64,000 nucleotides of DNA, taken from positions 2,356,001 through 2,420,000 of the forward strand of contig OY969805.1 of assembly GCA_963703325.1 (NCBI GenBank), written 5' to 3'. This DNA is from Aquilonibacter sp963703325 (GTDB lineage: Bacteria; Vulcanimicrobiota; Vulcanimicrobiia; Vulcanimicrobiales; Vulcanimicrobiaceae). The notes under the pieces were generated by a model, which worked only from the letters and a program-made list of their open reading frames with translations, was not told the DNA's origin and did not search any database. Of this stretch, positions 25,443 to 35,095 are shown piece after piece. Numbering within the stretch: the first letter of the stretch is position 1; the number at the start of each line of letters is the position of its first letter. Position numbers and translations under genes: made by a program.

Positions 25443-26288
25443 CTATGGGTTTCCGTGAAGCCACGCTTCGTACACTTCTCTTTCTATTGGCCAAAGATAC
25501 GTTCCGGAAGGCAGCTGATATCCCGCCGGTGGCTCGAGAATGTCGATCTGCCGCACGTGGCGCGCGACTGGGTCATTGCTCGGCGGATAGCAGAACGGCC
25601 ATGGAATGTCTCCAACCTCCGTGCCGCCGCTGGGATAGAGCCAGGTGTATTCGATGTAGTAGCAGTGCGCTCCATGATCGCTGAGCCAACCGCGCAACGG
25701 TCGATAGTAGCCCTCGCCTCGGTCTCGGAGGTTCGAGTTGCCGGAAAAGTTTATCCGATACTGGCGCGTCGCCGATTGGCGCTGATTTGGATCGATCGTC
25801 GCGATCGAGAGCGGCGCCTGCTGCGCGTTGAGCTGCTGCGCCTCGTGTTGAAATGCAACCTCTTGTTGCGCTAGTTGCTCCGCGAGCGTACCTTGTTGCT
25901 GCCTTTTTGGCGCGCTGCGCGGCTGCGGCGTCCCGTTGGGCGTGTTGCGCGCAAGCTCAGTGGGCTGCGCTTGCGGATGTGGAATCGCGCGTTGCGGTGC
26001 CGGTTGGTGCTGCGGCTGTGGCTTCGGCGGAGGCTGTGCGACGGCTTGCTGGTTGGATTGCTGCGGGACGGGGTGCGTTTGCTTTGCGATGTTAATCGAT
26101 GACGAGGTCACCATAAAGGTTGGTTCCGGACGGTCTTGCACGGTCGACATGGCGTGCATCCGAAGGGCCGCGACCCACGCAACCAGCATCCACGCCATGA
26201 GATTCGCGAAGCCGGAAACGAGAAGCGACCACACCAAGGTGGCGCGGTCATCGCTGCGTTCTCGTTCGTTATCGAGTTCGGTGATCAT
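25443..26288 (-). CDS. TonB-like membrane-anchored protein with unknown C-terminal domain (paralogue 1)
   Basis: A 281-residue paralogue of the adjacent gene, and first in transcription. It shares the N-terminus (DDRATLVWSLLVSGFANLMA), the SSSINIAK strand, the HPQAQPTELARNTPNGTP spacer segment, the LAEQLAQQEVAFQHEAQQLN helix and a C-terminal region with paired Cys (GAHCYYIEYTWLY, WPFCYPP). The DNA of the N-terminal quarter is nearly identical between the two, whereas the C-terminal halves have drifted, implying duplication followed by divergence of the periplasmic part. No ExbBD is nearby. Confidence 0.6.
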   Translation of the reverse strand: MITELDNERERSDDRATLVWSLLVSGFANLMAWMLVAWVAALRMHAMSTVQDRPEPTFMVTSSSINIAKQTHPVPQQSNQQAVAQPPPKPQPQHQPAPQRAIPHPQAQPTELARNTPNGTPQPRSAPKRQQQGTLAEQLAQQEVAFQHEAQQLNAQQAPLSIATIDPNQRQSATRQYRINFSGNSNLRDRGEGYYRPLRGWLSDHGAHCYYIEYTWLYPSGGTEVGDIPWPFCYPPSNDPVARHVRQIDILEPPAGYQLPSGTYLWPIEREVYEAWLHGNP

Positions 26289-26398
26289 GGGTCGCCGGGT
26301 TCATTACAGCAAGCGTAATCGTAATGCTGCCTGAGAGCGATGACTTCCACCGGGACCGGGCGGGAGCCCCTCCCAGCGGGGCGAACCTTATCGGCACG

Positions 26399-26632
26399 AT
26401 GGACCAGCACCCCGAATTCGATCGATCCGACGACGAACGCCGCCAGCAAAACCTTACGCGCACATTGATTTGGATCGGGGTCGCGGGCCTCGGCGCGGCG
26501 CTGGCCTTTACGGTCGTGCGCGTCCTCTTGAGCCGGCGCCCGGCCGATCCCACGAGCGAGCGCATTCAGCAGCTGATCGACGAGGCCAACCACCTGCTCA
26601 AGACGCTTGACGAACAGAGAAGCAGCGCGTAA
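26399..26632 (+). CDS. Small single-pass membrane protein
   Basis: A 77-residue protein: a polar N-terminus (about 1-22), one membrane helix (TLIWIGVAGLGAALAFTVVR, about 23-42) and an amphipathic C-terminus (DPTSERIQQLIDEANHLLKT). ATG 26399 is chosen over the in-frame ATG 26324 because the extra residues look like untranslated leader. The 3' end overlaps the RNA methyltransferase start by 26 bases, suggesting an operon. No family recognised. Confidence 0.5.
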   Translation: MDQHPEFDRSDDERRQQNLTRTLIWIGVAGLGAALAFTVVRVLLSRRPADPTSERIQQLIDEANHLLKTLDEQRSSA

Positions 26633-28100
26633 CAGCGCCGCGCCGGTTGCAATCGGCGCCGAGTACGACCTTGCGTTCACCGACTTGCTGGCTAACGGTC
26701 AGGCGGTCGGACGAGCCGGCGGAATCGTGGTTTTTTGTTTTGGACCGCTGCCGCAAGAACGTGCGCGCGTCCGCATTACCGCGGTCAAACCCCGCTACGC
26801 GATCGCCGCGCTTGTCCGCGTGCTCGCGCCGTCGGCGTTTCGCACGACGCCTTTTTGCCCGGTCTTCGGCGCGTGCGGCGGCTGTCAGCTGCAACACTTG
26901 AGTTATCCCGCGCAACTGACCTGGAAAGCCGACACGGTCCGCGGTGCGCTCCAGCGTATCGGCGGATTCGCCGACGCCACGGTGCGCGACACCGTGGGCA
27001 TGACCTATCCGCGCGCCTATCGCAACAAGATGTCACTCGTAGTCGAGCATCGCGGCGCGACGCCGACGATCGGCTTTTATCAGCAGCGCTCGCACGAGGT
27101 GGTTCCGATCGACACGTGTCCGATCGTGACGCCGCAACTCAGCGACTACATCGGCCGCCTGAATCGTTCGCGCTCCGCGCCCGAGATTGCCGACGCCTTG
27201 GCGGTTACCAAACACGTCGTCGCGCGCAACGCGCGCTCGAGCAACGAATCGGTCGTGACGTTGACGAGCGCGCGCCTTGCACCCGAGATCGCCCGCGCAG
27301 CCGAATCCCTGACGCGGGTCTTTCCCGGCGCAGTTGGTCTGACGAATTCCTACGAGCTCAATAGCGAGAATGCGATCATGGGGCGCCGGCACCGCACGCT
27401 GGTCGGACGTTCGGAGATCGAAGAAGTGCTCGACGGGGTGCGCTACCGCGTCTCGGCCGGATCGTTTTTCCAAGTCAACGTCGAGATCGTGGGCCGCATC
27501 TTCGACTTCATGCGTTCGGCCCTCGAACACCCGCGCCGTATCGTCGACCTCTACTGCGGTGCCGGAACGTTTGCGCTGTTCTTCGCGCGCCACGGCTGCC
27601 AAGTCTACGGCGTCGAGGAGAACGCGCAAGCCATTGGCGAGGCCGAGGGGAACGCCGCGCTCAACGGGCTCGAGAATTGGGTGCGCTTCCGGTCGGGCCG
27701 CGTTGAAGAGGTCGTGCTCACGCCCGAGGCCCGAGCGTCGATGCGTGAAGCGGACATCATTTTTCTCGATCCGCCGCGTAAAGGAAGCGATGAGGTCACG
27801 CTTGGCGCAATTGCCGAGGCGAAGGCCCCATTCGTCTGGTACCTCTCCTGCGATCCCGCCACGCTGGCCCGGGATTTGAAGTTCCTCGCCGCCAATGGGT
27901 ATCGGCTCGGCATCGTGCAGCCGTTCGACATGTTCCCCCAGACCGGGCACGTGGAGACGCTGGTGACGCTGTATCGCGAGGCCGAGGAATCCCCGGCGCT
28001 GGCCGAAGCCTTCGAGGACATTTCGCCCCCGAATTGGCCGCAGGACGAGTTCGCCCACAACCAATCGGAGTACCCCGACTTTGTCATCCGAGAAAATTGA
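26607..28100 (+). CDS. 23S rRNA (uracil-C5)-methyltransferase, TrmA/RlmD family
   Basis: A 497-residue SAM-dependent enzyme. It has an N-terminal TRAM domain (about 15-75), an iron-sulfur motif CPVFGACGGCQL (near residue 93; C-x5-C-x2-C plus a later Cys) and a Rossmann methyltransferase domain (IVDLYCGAGTFALFFARHG). The catalytic Cys is in YLSCDPATLARDL and the general base Glu in GHVET. It makes 5-methyluridine in rRNA or tRNA. Which uridine is modified cannot be fixed from sequence. The TTG start overlaps the preceding gene, and GatC overlaps its end. Confidence 0.88.
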   Translation: MTNREAARNSAAPVAIGAEYDLAFTDLLANGQAVGRAGGIVVFCFGPLPQERARVRITAVKPRYAIAALVRVLAPSAFRTTPFCPVFGACGGCQLQHLSYPAQLTWKADTVRGALQRIGGFADATVRDTVGMTYPRAYRNKMSLVVEHRGATPTIGFYQQRSHEVVPIDTCPIVTPQLSDYIGRLNRSRSAPEIADALAVTKHVVARNARSSNESVVTLTSARLAPEIARAAESLTRVFPGAVGLTNSYELNSENAIMGRRHRTLVGRSEIEEVLDGVRYRVSAGSFFQVNVEIVGRIFDFMRSALEHPRRIVDLYCGAGTFALFFARHGCQVYGVEENAQAIGEAEGNAALNGLENWVRFRSGRVEEVVLTPEARASMREADIIFLDPPRKGSDEVTLGAIAEAKAPFVWYLSCDPATLARDLKFLAANGYRLGIVQPFDMFPQTGHVETLVTLYREAEESPALAEAFEDISPPNWPQDEFAHNQSEYPDFVIREN

Positions 28101-28371
28101 CGTTCGCTACGTAGCCAAGCTCGCGCGCATCGCGCTAACCGACGACGAGGTCGAGCGGTTCGGCGCGCAACTCGGCGATCTGCTCGAACACGTCGATTCG
28201 CTGGCAAAGCTCGACGTATCCGCCGTCGCCGCTACCGCACAGGTGGTGGAGTCGCGCAACGTCGAGCGCGATGATGCGCTCGTGCCGTGCCTCGACCGCG
28301 AGGTCGTACTGGCTCAAGCACCGCAGCGCCAAGGCGGATTCTTCCGCGTGCCTCGGATCATCGCCGAATAA
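28081..28371 (+). CDS. gatC: Asp/Glu-tRNA amidotransferase subunit GatC
   Basis: A 96-residue scaffold subunit with VRYVAKLARIALTDDEVERF, QLGDLLEHVDSLAKLD and a Pro-containing C-terminus, typical of GatC. It holds GatA and GatB together in the transamidation pathway that makes Gln-tRNA and/or Asn-tRNA. TTG 28081 overlaps the previous gene by 20 bases. gatA begins 12 bases after. Confidence 0.92.
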   Translation: MSSEKIDVRYVAKLARIALTDDEVERFGAQLGDLLEHVDSLAKLDVSAVAATAQVVESRNVERDDALVPCLDREVVLAQAPQRQGGFFRVPRIIAE

Positions 28372-28383
28372 AGGAACCGCCCC

Positions 28384-29889
28384 GTGTCGAACACACCGAT
28401 CGAACGTAACGCCGCGCAGATCGCGCGCGACGTCAACGCACGTACCCTTTCCGCCGCCGAGGTCACTGAGGCGATGCTGGCGCACGTCGAGGATGTCGAC
28501 GCCACCGTCGGCTCGTATCTTACCGTGCTCCACGATCAGGCGCGTCAAGCCGCCGCTCGCGTCGATGCGCGGATCGCCGCCGGCGAACGCCTCGCGCTGG
28601 CCGGGGTTCCGCTGGCGGTGAAAGACAACATGTGCGTGACGGGAACGCGCACGACTGCAGGGAGCAAGATTCTCGAACGTTGGGTCGCGCCGTACACGGC
28701 AACCGCGGTCGCGCGATTGCTCGATGCCGGGTGCGTTCCGGTGGGCAAAACGAACATGGACGAGTTTGCGATGGGCAGCTCGTGCGAAAATTCGGCGTTG
28801 GGTGTGACACGCAACCCCTACGATCTTTCGCGCGTGCCGGGCGGTTCGAGCGGTGGTTCGGCTGCAGCGGTCGCCGCGTACGAAGCGGCGATCGGCATCG
28901 GCAGCGACACCGGCGGTTCGATTCGCGAGCCCGCGGCGTTCTGCAATCTCGTCGGATTCAAACCGACCTACGGACGCGTTTCACGCTACGGCTTGATTGC
29001 GTTCGCCTCGAGCCTGGATCAGATTGGGCCGTTCGGGCGCACGGTTGAAGACTGTGCGTTGACGTACGACGCGATGGGCGGTCACGATCCGATGGATTCT
29101 ACGTCGATCGACCGTCCGTTGGAAACGACCGCGGCGCATCTGCGCACCGATCTGTCGGGCGTGCGCATCGGCATCGTCAAGCAGTTTGCAACCAGCGCGC
29201 TGGGTGCAGACATCGACGCGGTCTACGCCCAGGCCTATCGCGATCTCAAAGCACTCGGCGCAACCCTGGTCGAGGTCGAACTGCCGACCGCTGACTACGG
29301 CCTGGCAACGTATTACTTGATCGCGCCGGCGGAATGCTCGTCGAATCTCGCGCGCTTCGACGGCGTGCGCTACGGCTTGCGGATCGACGGCCCCGACGTG
29401 AACGATATGTACGAGCGGACGCGCGCCGCGGGTTTTGGCCCCGAAGTAAAGCGCCGTATCCTCATCGGCACGTACGCGCTCTCGAGCGGATACTACGACG
29501 CGTATTACGTGCGCGCGCAAAAGGCTCGCACGCTCATCGCTCAGGATTTTGAACGCGCCTTTGCTTCGTGCGATCTAATCGCGTGTCCGGCGGCAAGTTC
29601 GCCCGCGTTTCAGTTCAATGCCAAGAGCGATCCGTACAGCATGTATCTGATGGACTATTACACGATTCCGATGTCACTTGCCGGCTTGCCGGCGCTTTCG
29701 ATTCCGTGCGGTTGGGTAACGCCGCCGGGCGGAGATCGCCCGATGCCGATGGGCCTCCAGTTGTGCGCGCCGCTGTTCGCGGAACGTCCGCTCCTTGCCG
29801 CGGCGCACGCCTACGAGCAAAAAACGAAACATGCAATGAAGAATCGACCATTGCTGGATACAGCGGCCGCCCCCACGGGAGGTCTCTAG
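28384..29889 (+). CDS. gatA: Asp/Glu-tRNA amidotransferase subunit GatA
   Basis: A 501-residue amidase that releases ammonia from Gln/Asn for the GatB site. The amidase-signature triad is visible: Lys in LAVKDNM, Ser in GGSSGGSAAAVAA, and the catalytic Ser in GSDTGGSIREPA. It starts at GTG 28384. The order gatC-gatA-gatB is the classical one. Confidence 0.96.
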   Translation: MSNTPIERNAAQIARDVNARTLSAAEVTEAMLAHVEDVDATVGSYLTVLHDQARQAAARVDARIAAGERLALAGVPLAVKDNMCVTGTRTTAGSKILERWVAPYTATAVARLLDAGCVPVGKTNMDEFAMGSSCENSALGVTRNPYDLSRVPGGSSGGSAAAVAAYEAAIGIGSDTGGSIREPAAFCNLVGFKPTYGRVSRYGLIAFASSLDQIGPFGRTVEDCALTYDAMGGHDPMDSTSIDRPLETTAAHLRTDLSGVRIGIVKQFATSALGADIDAVYAQAYRDLKALGATLVEVELPTADYGLATYYLIAPAECSSNLARFDGVRYGLRIDGPDVNDMYERTRAAGFGPEVKRRILIGTYALSSGYYDAYYVRAQKARTLIAQDFERAFASCDLIACPAASSPAFQFNAKSDPYSMYLMDYYTIPMSLAGLPALSIPCGWVTPPGGDRPMPMGLQLCAPLFAERPLLAAAHAYEQKTKHAMKNRPLLDTAAAPTGGL

Positions 29890-29890
29890 C

Positions 29891-31345
29891 ATGGCAGATT
29901 GGGAAGCGGTCATCGGCATTGAATGCCACGTCGAGCTTAAAACGAAGACCAAGATGTTCTGCGGGTGTGCTAACGAGTTCGGCGGCGAGCCGAACACCAA
30001 GGTGTGTCCGGTCTGCCTCGCGCTGCCCGGTGCGTTGCCGGTTGCGAATGAGGCGGCGATCGAACACATGATTCTGGCGGGTCTTGCGTTTGGTTCAGCG
30101 ATTCCCGAGTTTTCGAAGTTCGATCGGAAGAATTACTTCTATCCGGACATGCCCAAAGATTATCAGATCTCGCAGTACGACATGCCGCTCACGCAAGGCG
30201 GTGTCGTGCGCTACTGGCTCGAGGACGGTACGCTCAAAGAGTGTCGCCTCACCCGCATCCATTTAGAAGAGGATACCGGCAAATCGACGCACGCCGGATC
30301 TGACGACGGGCGCATCGCCGGCAGCACCTATTCGCTGGTCGATTTCAACCGCGCAGGCGTGCCGCTGATGGAGTGCGTTTCCGAGCCCGAGATGCACACT
30401 GCAGATGAAGCCGTCGGTTATCTCGAAGCGCTGCGGCGTACGCTGCAGCAACTCGGCGTCAGCGATGTGAAGATGGAAGAAGGCTCGCTACGCTGCGATG
30501 CAAACGTTTCGGTGCGTCCGTTGGGTTCGGAGAAGCTCGGGACCAAGACCGAGATCAAGAACATGAACTCGTTCCGCTCGGTCCATCGTGCGATCGAGAG
30601 CGAGATCGAACGGCAGATCGGACTCTTGGAGAACGGCGAGCGCATCATTCAGGAAACGCGGGGCTGGGATGAGCTGCGCGGCGTGACGGTCTCGATGCGC
30701 AGCAAAGAAGAAGCCCACGACTACCGCTATTTCCCCGATCCCGATCTGGTGCCGATGGAGATTGCGCGCGGTGTCGTCGGGCGCATGCGTGAAGCGCTGC
30801 CCGAATTGCCGGTGCATCGTTTCGAGCGCTACACCGCCAAGCTCGGGCTCGATTCCAAAGCGGCAACCCAGCTAGTCGACAACGCGCCGTTGGCTGCATT
30901 TTTCGATGCGACGGTCGCGGCGAGCGAGAACCCGAAACAAGCCGCGAACTTCGTGCTCGGCGATCTTTCGCGTTTAGCCAATGAAACCGGAACGCCCGTC
31001 TATGCGTCGCCGGTGACGCCGGCCGATCTGGGCGAGTTGATTGCGCTGGTAGAAGCCAAGACGATCAACTCGAAGATCGCCAAAGACTTGCTCGAACGGA
31101 TGTGGAGCGGCGATGGCTCGCCCAAGGCTATCGTCGAGCGCGAAGGGCTTGCCCAGACGAGCGATCCCGCCGCGATCGAGCAATTCATCGATCAAGTGCT
31201 CGCCGCGAACGAGAAGAGCGTAAGCGACTATCGCGCCGGGAAGACCAACGTGATGGGGTTCCTCGTGGGTCAGGTGATGAAAGCGAGCGCGGGCAAAGCC
31301 GATCCGCAGCTCGTCAACACGCTGATGAAGCAAAAGTTAGGGTAA
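29891..31345 (+). CDS. gatB: Asp/Glu-tRNA amidotransferase subunit GatB
   Basis: A 484-residue kinase/transamidase subunit. It begins WEAVIGIECHVELKTKTKMF with Cys ligands CGCAN and CPVCLALPG, the kinase core FDRKNYFYPDMPKDYQISQY, and a C-terminal GatB/YqeY tail domain (LGELIALVEAKTINSKIAK, YRAGKTNVMGFLVGQVM). One base of its stop is shared with the mutS2 start (TAATG). It indicates indirect aminoacylation for Gln and/or Asn. Confidence 0.96.
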   Translation: MADWEAVIGIECHVELKTKTKMFCGCANEFGGEPNTKVCPVCLALPGALPVANEAAIEHMILAGLAFGSAIPEFSKFDRKNYFYPDMPKDYQISQYDMPLTQGGVVRYWLEDGTLKECRLTRIHLEEDTGKSTHAGSDDGRIAGSTYSLVDFNRAGVPLMECVSEPEMHTADEAVGYLEALRRTLQQLGVSDVKMEEGSLRCDANVSVRPLGSEKLGTKTEIKNMNSFRSVHRAIESEIERQIGLLENGERIIQETRGWDELRGVTVSMRSKEEAHDYRYFPDPDLVPMEIARGVVGRMREALPELPVHRFERYTAKLGLDSKAATQLVDNAPLAAFFDATVAASENPKQAANFVLGDLSRLANETGTPVYASPVTPADLGELIALVEAKTINSKIAKDLLERMWSGDGSPKAIVEREGLAQTSDPAAIEQFIDQVLAANEKSVSDYRAGKTNVMGFLVGQVMKASAGKADPQLVNTLMKQKLG

Positions 31346-33687
31346 TGCTCGCCGACGAGCGCACGCTGGCGGCGCTCGATTTCGCGACCGTGCGGGAGCG
31401 GGTCGTGTCGGCGACACATACCCAGCGCGGCCGCACGCGGGCGGCGCAGCTCGAACCGATGGTCGACTTCGCCCTGGTGCGGCTCGAGCAGGGGCGCACC
31501 ACGCTGGTGCGTGATTTGGTCGCCGGCAGCGATCTCCACGTGTTTGCCGCCATTGATACCGGCGCATTCACCGAAGCGGCGGCCGTCGGGCGGACGCTCG
31601 GGTCCAGCGATCTGCGCGCCGTCGGCGATGCGCTCGCTTCAGCCGCGGCCGCCGCGCATGCGCTGCGCGAGGTCAAGCACGAGGCGTTGGCCGCGATCAC
31701 CGCGCCCTACACGAACCTGCGCGATCTGCAGCGCTCGCTCACCGATGCGATCGATGAGCGCGGCACCGTCCTCGATCGCGCCTCACCCGCGCTCGGGCGC
31801 ATTCGCCGGAGTCTCGCGCAGGCGCAGAACGACGCGCGCGACCGCGTCGGCGCGATCGTCCGCTCGGATCGCTACGCGCGTGCCATTCAAGACAACGTCG
31901 TCACGATTCGCGAAGGCCGTTTTGTCGTGCCGATCAAGGCCGAGTTTTCGGGCGAGTTTCCCGGCATCGTGCACGATACCAGCGGCTCGGGTCAAACGCT
32001 TTTCGTCGAACCACTGGCCGCGCTAGATGACAACAACCGCGTGCGCACCTTGCGTCTCGAGGAAGAACGCGAAGTGCAACGCGTGCTCGAAGAGCTCTCG
32101 CACGCCGTCGGCAGCGCCGCCGATGCGATCGAACGCAACATCGAGATGCTCGCGCAGGTCGATCTGCTGGTTGCCAAAGCGAACGTGGCGCGCGCGATGG
32201 ACGCGATCGAGCCCGAGCTGGTCGACGATGCTGTGGTGCACGTCGAAGCCGGCCGGCATCCGCTGCTCGGTGAGCGGGCCGTTCCGCAGACGATTCCGCT
32301 CGATCACGGCACCAGGCTGCTCGTCATCAGCGGACCGAACATGGGCGGCAAGACCGTCGCGCTCAAGATGGTCGGGCTCTTTGTTGCGATGACCTATTCG
32401 GGCATGCACGTGCCGGCCGCGCACGGCACGCGCATCGGGCACTTTACGCGCGTGATCGCCGACATCGGTGACGAGCAGTCGATCGCGCTCAACGCGTCAA
32501 CGTTTTCTGCGCACTTGGCGCGCATGCGTGAGATGCTCGACGTCGCCGACGAACGCACGCTGGTGTTGGTCGATGAAATTGGCGGCGGCACCGAACCCGG
32601 CGCGGGTGCGGCGCTCGCCGTCGCAATGCTCGAGCGCCTGCTCACCGTCCATGCTTGCGGCGTCGTGACCACGCATGCGACCGAACTCAAGCTCTTTGCA
32701 AGCGGTATGGCGGGCGTCGCGAATGCGAGCGTGCGTTTCGATCCGCACACCTTCGTGCCAACGTTTGCGCTCGATGTCGGCGCGCCCGGGCAGTCGCTGG
32801 CGTTTCCGCTGGCGCGTTCGCTTGGCATTGCCGAACCGGTGGTCGAACGCGCACAAGCCTTGCTCGACTCGCGCGAGCGCGACTACGAATCGGCACTGGC
32901 CGAACTCTCGCTGCGGGCCGCTGAGTTGCAGTCGGAACGCGATACGCTGCGGACCCAGCGCTTGGCGGCTGAACGCGAACGCGGAACGCTTGCGCACGAA
33001 CGCGCGCTGTTTGAAACCGAGCGGCGCACGTTCGCCGATCGCGCCGAGGAGCGAATGCAGCAAAGCTTGCGCGAGTTCATGGCGGAGTTGCAGCGCCGTG
33101 CCGCGGCTGCGCAGGCGCATCGGCCGAAGGTGACAGCCTCGCACACCGCTCTGCTCGGCAAGAGCGCCGACGCGTTGCGCGCCGAACTCGGCGCCGTCGA
33201 CACGCCGGCCGCGCAGGGTCCTGCCGAACGCGTGGCGCTCCAGCCGAACGAGCGCGTCCACATCCGCTCGTTGCATACCGACGGCACCGTCGTCGAGGAT
33301 TACGGCACCACGGTACTGATCGCGATCGGCCCGATGAAAACGGTGGTGCAACGCAGCGATGTCGAGAAGCGCCCGGGCGGCGCTCCGCGCACAGCGGCAC
33401 CGCGCGAGGGCGGTCCGGCGGCAAGCGTTGAGGCGGCAGCGCGATCGATGAGCGAGCTCGACGTGCGCGGGAAGCGTTTTACCGAGGCCGAGCCGCTGGT
33501 CGAACGCTGGATCGACGAGGCCGTGCTCGCCGGCAATTCGCCGCTGCGATTGATTCACGGCAAAGGCACGGGCATGCTTGGGCGCGGCCTGCAGGAGTAT
33601 CTTCGCACGCTTCCGTCGGTCAAGAGTATCCGCTACGGCCGAGAGGACGAGGGCTCGGGCGGCGTGACGATAATAGAACTCGCGTGA
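31345..33687 (+). CDS. mutS2: Endonuclease MutS2
   Basis: A 780-residue MutS-family ATPase with a clamp/core region (1-300), P-loop GPNMGGKT (330-337), Walker B LVLVDEIGGGTEPGAGAAL, a long coiled coil (about 500-620) and a C-terminal Smr nuclease domain (ELDVRGKRFTEAEPLVERWI, then LIHGKGTGMLGRGLQEYL). Lacking the mismatch-reading MutS domain I, MutS2 acts on recombination intermediates and on collided ribosomes in studied species. The start at 31345 is coupled to gatB. A longer in-frame extension inside gatB is rejected. Confidence 0.94.
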   Translation: MLADERTLAALDFATVRERVVSATHTQRGRTRAAQLEPMVDFALVRLEQGRTTLVRDLVAGSDLHVFAAIDTGAFTEAAAVGRTLGSSDLRAVGDALASAAAAAHALREVKHEALAAITAPYTNLRDLQRSLTDAIDERGTVLDRASPALGRIRRSLAQAQNDARDRVGAIVRSDRYARAIQDNVVTIREGRFVVPIKAEFSGEFPGIVHDTSGSGQTLFVEPLAALDDNNRVRTLRLEEEREVQRVLEELSHAVGSAADAIERNIEMLAQVDLLVAKANVARAMDAIEPELVDDAVVHVEAGRHPLLGERAVPQTIPLDHGTRLLVISGPNMGGKTVALKMVGLFVAMTYSGMHVPAAHGTRIGHFTRVIADIGDEQSIALNASTFSAHLARMREMLDVADERTLVLVDEIGGGTEPGAGAALAVAMLERLLTVHACGVVTTHATELKLFASGMAGVANASVRFDPHTFVPTFALDVGAPGQSLAFPLARSLGIAEPVVERAQALLDSRERDYESALAELSLRAAELQSERDTLRTQRLAAERERGTLAHERALFETERRTFADRAEERMQQSLREFMAELQRRAAAAQAHRPKVTASHTALLGKSADALRAELGAVDTPAAQGPAERVALQPNERVHIRSLHTDGTVVEDYGTTVLIAIGPMKTVVQRSDVEKRPGGAPRTAAPREGGPAASVEAAARSMSELDVRGKRFTEAEPLVERWIDEAVLAGNSPLRLIHGKGTGMLGRGLQEYLRTLPSVKSIRYGREDEGSGGVTIIELA

Positions 33688-34883
33688 CCGTCAACCCGCG
33701 AGGCTCCGACGTCGAGTACCTGCTCGACGGTTTCGAACATGTCGAGACCGTCGAGGATTTCCGTACGCGTCTCAAACTCGGACGGCCGATTCGGGTCAAG
33801 CTCGGTATCGATCCGACCAGTCCCGATCTACACTTGGGCTTCATGGTCGTGTTGGACAAATTGCAGCGTTTCGCGCAAGCCGGGCATGAAGTCACGTTGA
33901 TTATCGGCGACTTCACCGCGAGCATCGGCGATCCGAGTGGCCGCAACGCGATGCGGCCGCCGCTTTCGCGCGAACAAATCGAAGCCAACATGCAAAGCTA
34001 TCGCGATCAGGCCGGAAAAGTGCTGGACCTCGATCGGGTGAAGATCCGCTACAACTCCGAGTGGTTGGCGAAGCTGGATTTTTCGGACATCGTCCGGCTT
34101 GTTTCCCACGTTACTGTTGCGCAGATGCTCGAGCGCAACGATTTTCACAACCGTTACGACGCCGGAACCGCGATCTCGCTGCACGAGTTCCTGTATCCGG
34201 TGGCGCAAGCATACGACTCGATAGCGATCGAAGCCGATGTCGAACTGGGCGGCACCGATCAGCTCTTCAACCTGTTACTTGGACGTCAGTTCCAGCGCGA
34301 CTACGGCCAACTCCCGCAGATTTGTGCGACCGTTCCGCTCTTGGTCGGCCTCGATGGCGAGAAGAAGATGAGCAAGTCGCTCGGCAATTACGTCGGTATC
34401 ACCGAAGATGCGCAAACGCAATTCGGCAAGCTGATGTCGATGCCGGACGATCTGATGCCGACCTACGCGCGGCTGGCGGCCTTCGAGAGCCAAGCGCAGT
34501 CCGACGCGCTGCGTGACGCGCTCGCGGCGGGAACGATCAATCCGATCGACGCCAAGAAGGCGCTGGCCGAGTCGATTGTAGCCCGCTATCACGGCCCAGC
34601 GGCTGCGGCAGCGGCGCGTGCGTATTTCGAGCGCACCGTGCAGCGCAAAGAGATTCCGCAGGACAACTTGCCCGAAGTCGCGCGCGGCGATGCGCGGCGT
34701 GTTGCCGATGTCCTGGTGCGCGCCGGCTTCGCCGAAAGCCGCCGAGCGGCCGAGCGACTTATCTCGGGGAATGGTGTGAAGGTGGATGGTATAGTCGTGG
34801 ACGACCCGCGAGCAGCGTGGACGGCGAACGCGCCGGCGGTGCTTTCGGTCGGATCGCGGCGGTTCGCTCGTATCGTTCCATAG
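33684..34883 (+). CDS. tyrS: Tyrosyl-tRNA synthetase
   Basis: A 399-residue class I synthetase. The HIGH-type motif is HLGF at 50-53, followed by LIIGDFTASIGDPSGRN. KMSKS is at 228-232. The C-terminal S4 RNA-binding domain (about 335-399; RVADVLVRAGFAESRRAAER) is present. The length and HLGF variant fit the TyrRS group often named TyrZ. The GTG start overlaps the mutS2 stop (GTGA). Confidence 0.95.
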   Translation: MTVNPRGSDVEYLLDGFEHVETVEDFRTRLKLGRPIRVKLGIDPTSPDLHLGFMVVLDKLQRFAQAGHEVTLIIGDFTASIGDPSGRNAMRPPLSREQIEANMQSYRDQAGKVLDLDRVKIRYNSEWLAKLDFSDIVRLVSHVTVAQMLERNDFHNRYDAGTAISLHEFLYPVAQAYDSIAIEADVELGGTDQLFNLLLGRQFQRDYGQLPQICATVPLLVGLDGEKKMSKSLGNYVGITEDAQTQFGKLMSMPDDLMPTYARLAAFESQAQSDALRDALAAGTINPIDAKKALAESIVARYHGPAAAAAARAYFERTVQRKEIPQDNLPEVARGDARRVADVLVRAGFAESRRAAERLISGNGVKVDGIVVDDPRAAWTANAPAVLSVGSRRFARIVP

Positions 34884-34891
34884 GAGGGATC

Positions 34892-35095
34892 ATGGCCGAG
34901 AAAAAATTCGTCTGCAAGCGCTGCAAGCGCGTGTATCCGTATCCGCAGGTAGACGCGCCGCCGATTCGTTGTGAATGCGGTTGGTGGTACTTCAACGACG
35001 GCCCGTTCATTCGCGAAGCCTTTTGGCAGCGCATCGAACCGTATCGCACGCCGAAGAGTCTCGTGCGGCTCTTCGAACCGGAGCTGCCGTTTTAG
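34892..35095 (+). CDS. Small zinc-ribbon protein
   Basis: A 67-residue protein with a near-perfect AGGAGG ribosome site seven bases before the ATG. Four Cys in CKRCKR and CECG arrangement (C-x2-C then C-x-C, about 20 residues apart) suggest one zinc site. The rest is aromatic (GWWYFNDGPFIREAFWQRIE) with no recognised family. It is eight bases after tyrS and ends at the convergent hslO stop. The strong ribosome site suggests abundant expression. Confidence 0.7.
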   Translation: MAEKKFVCKRCKRVYPYPQVDAPPIRCECGWWYFNDGPFIREAFWQRIEPYRTPKSLVRLFEPELPF

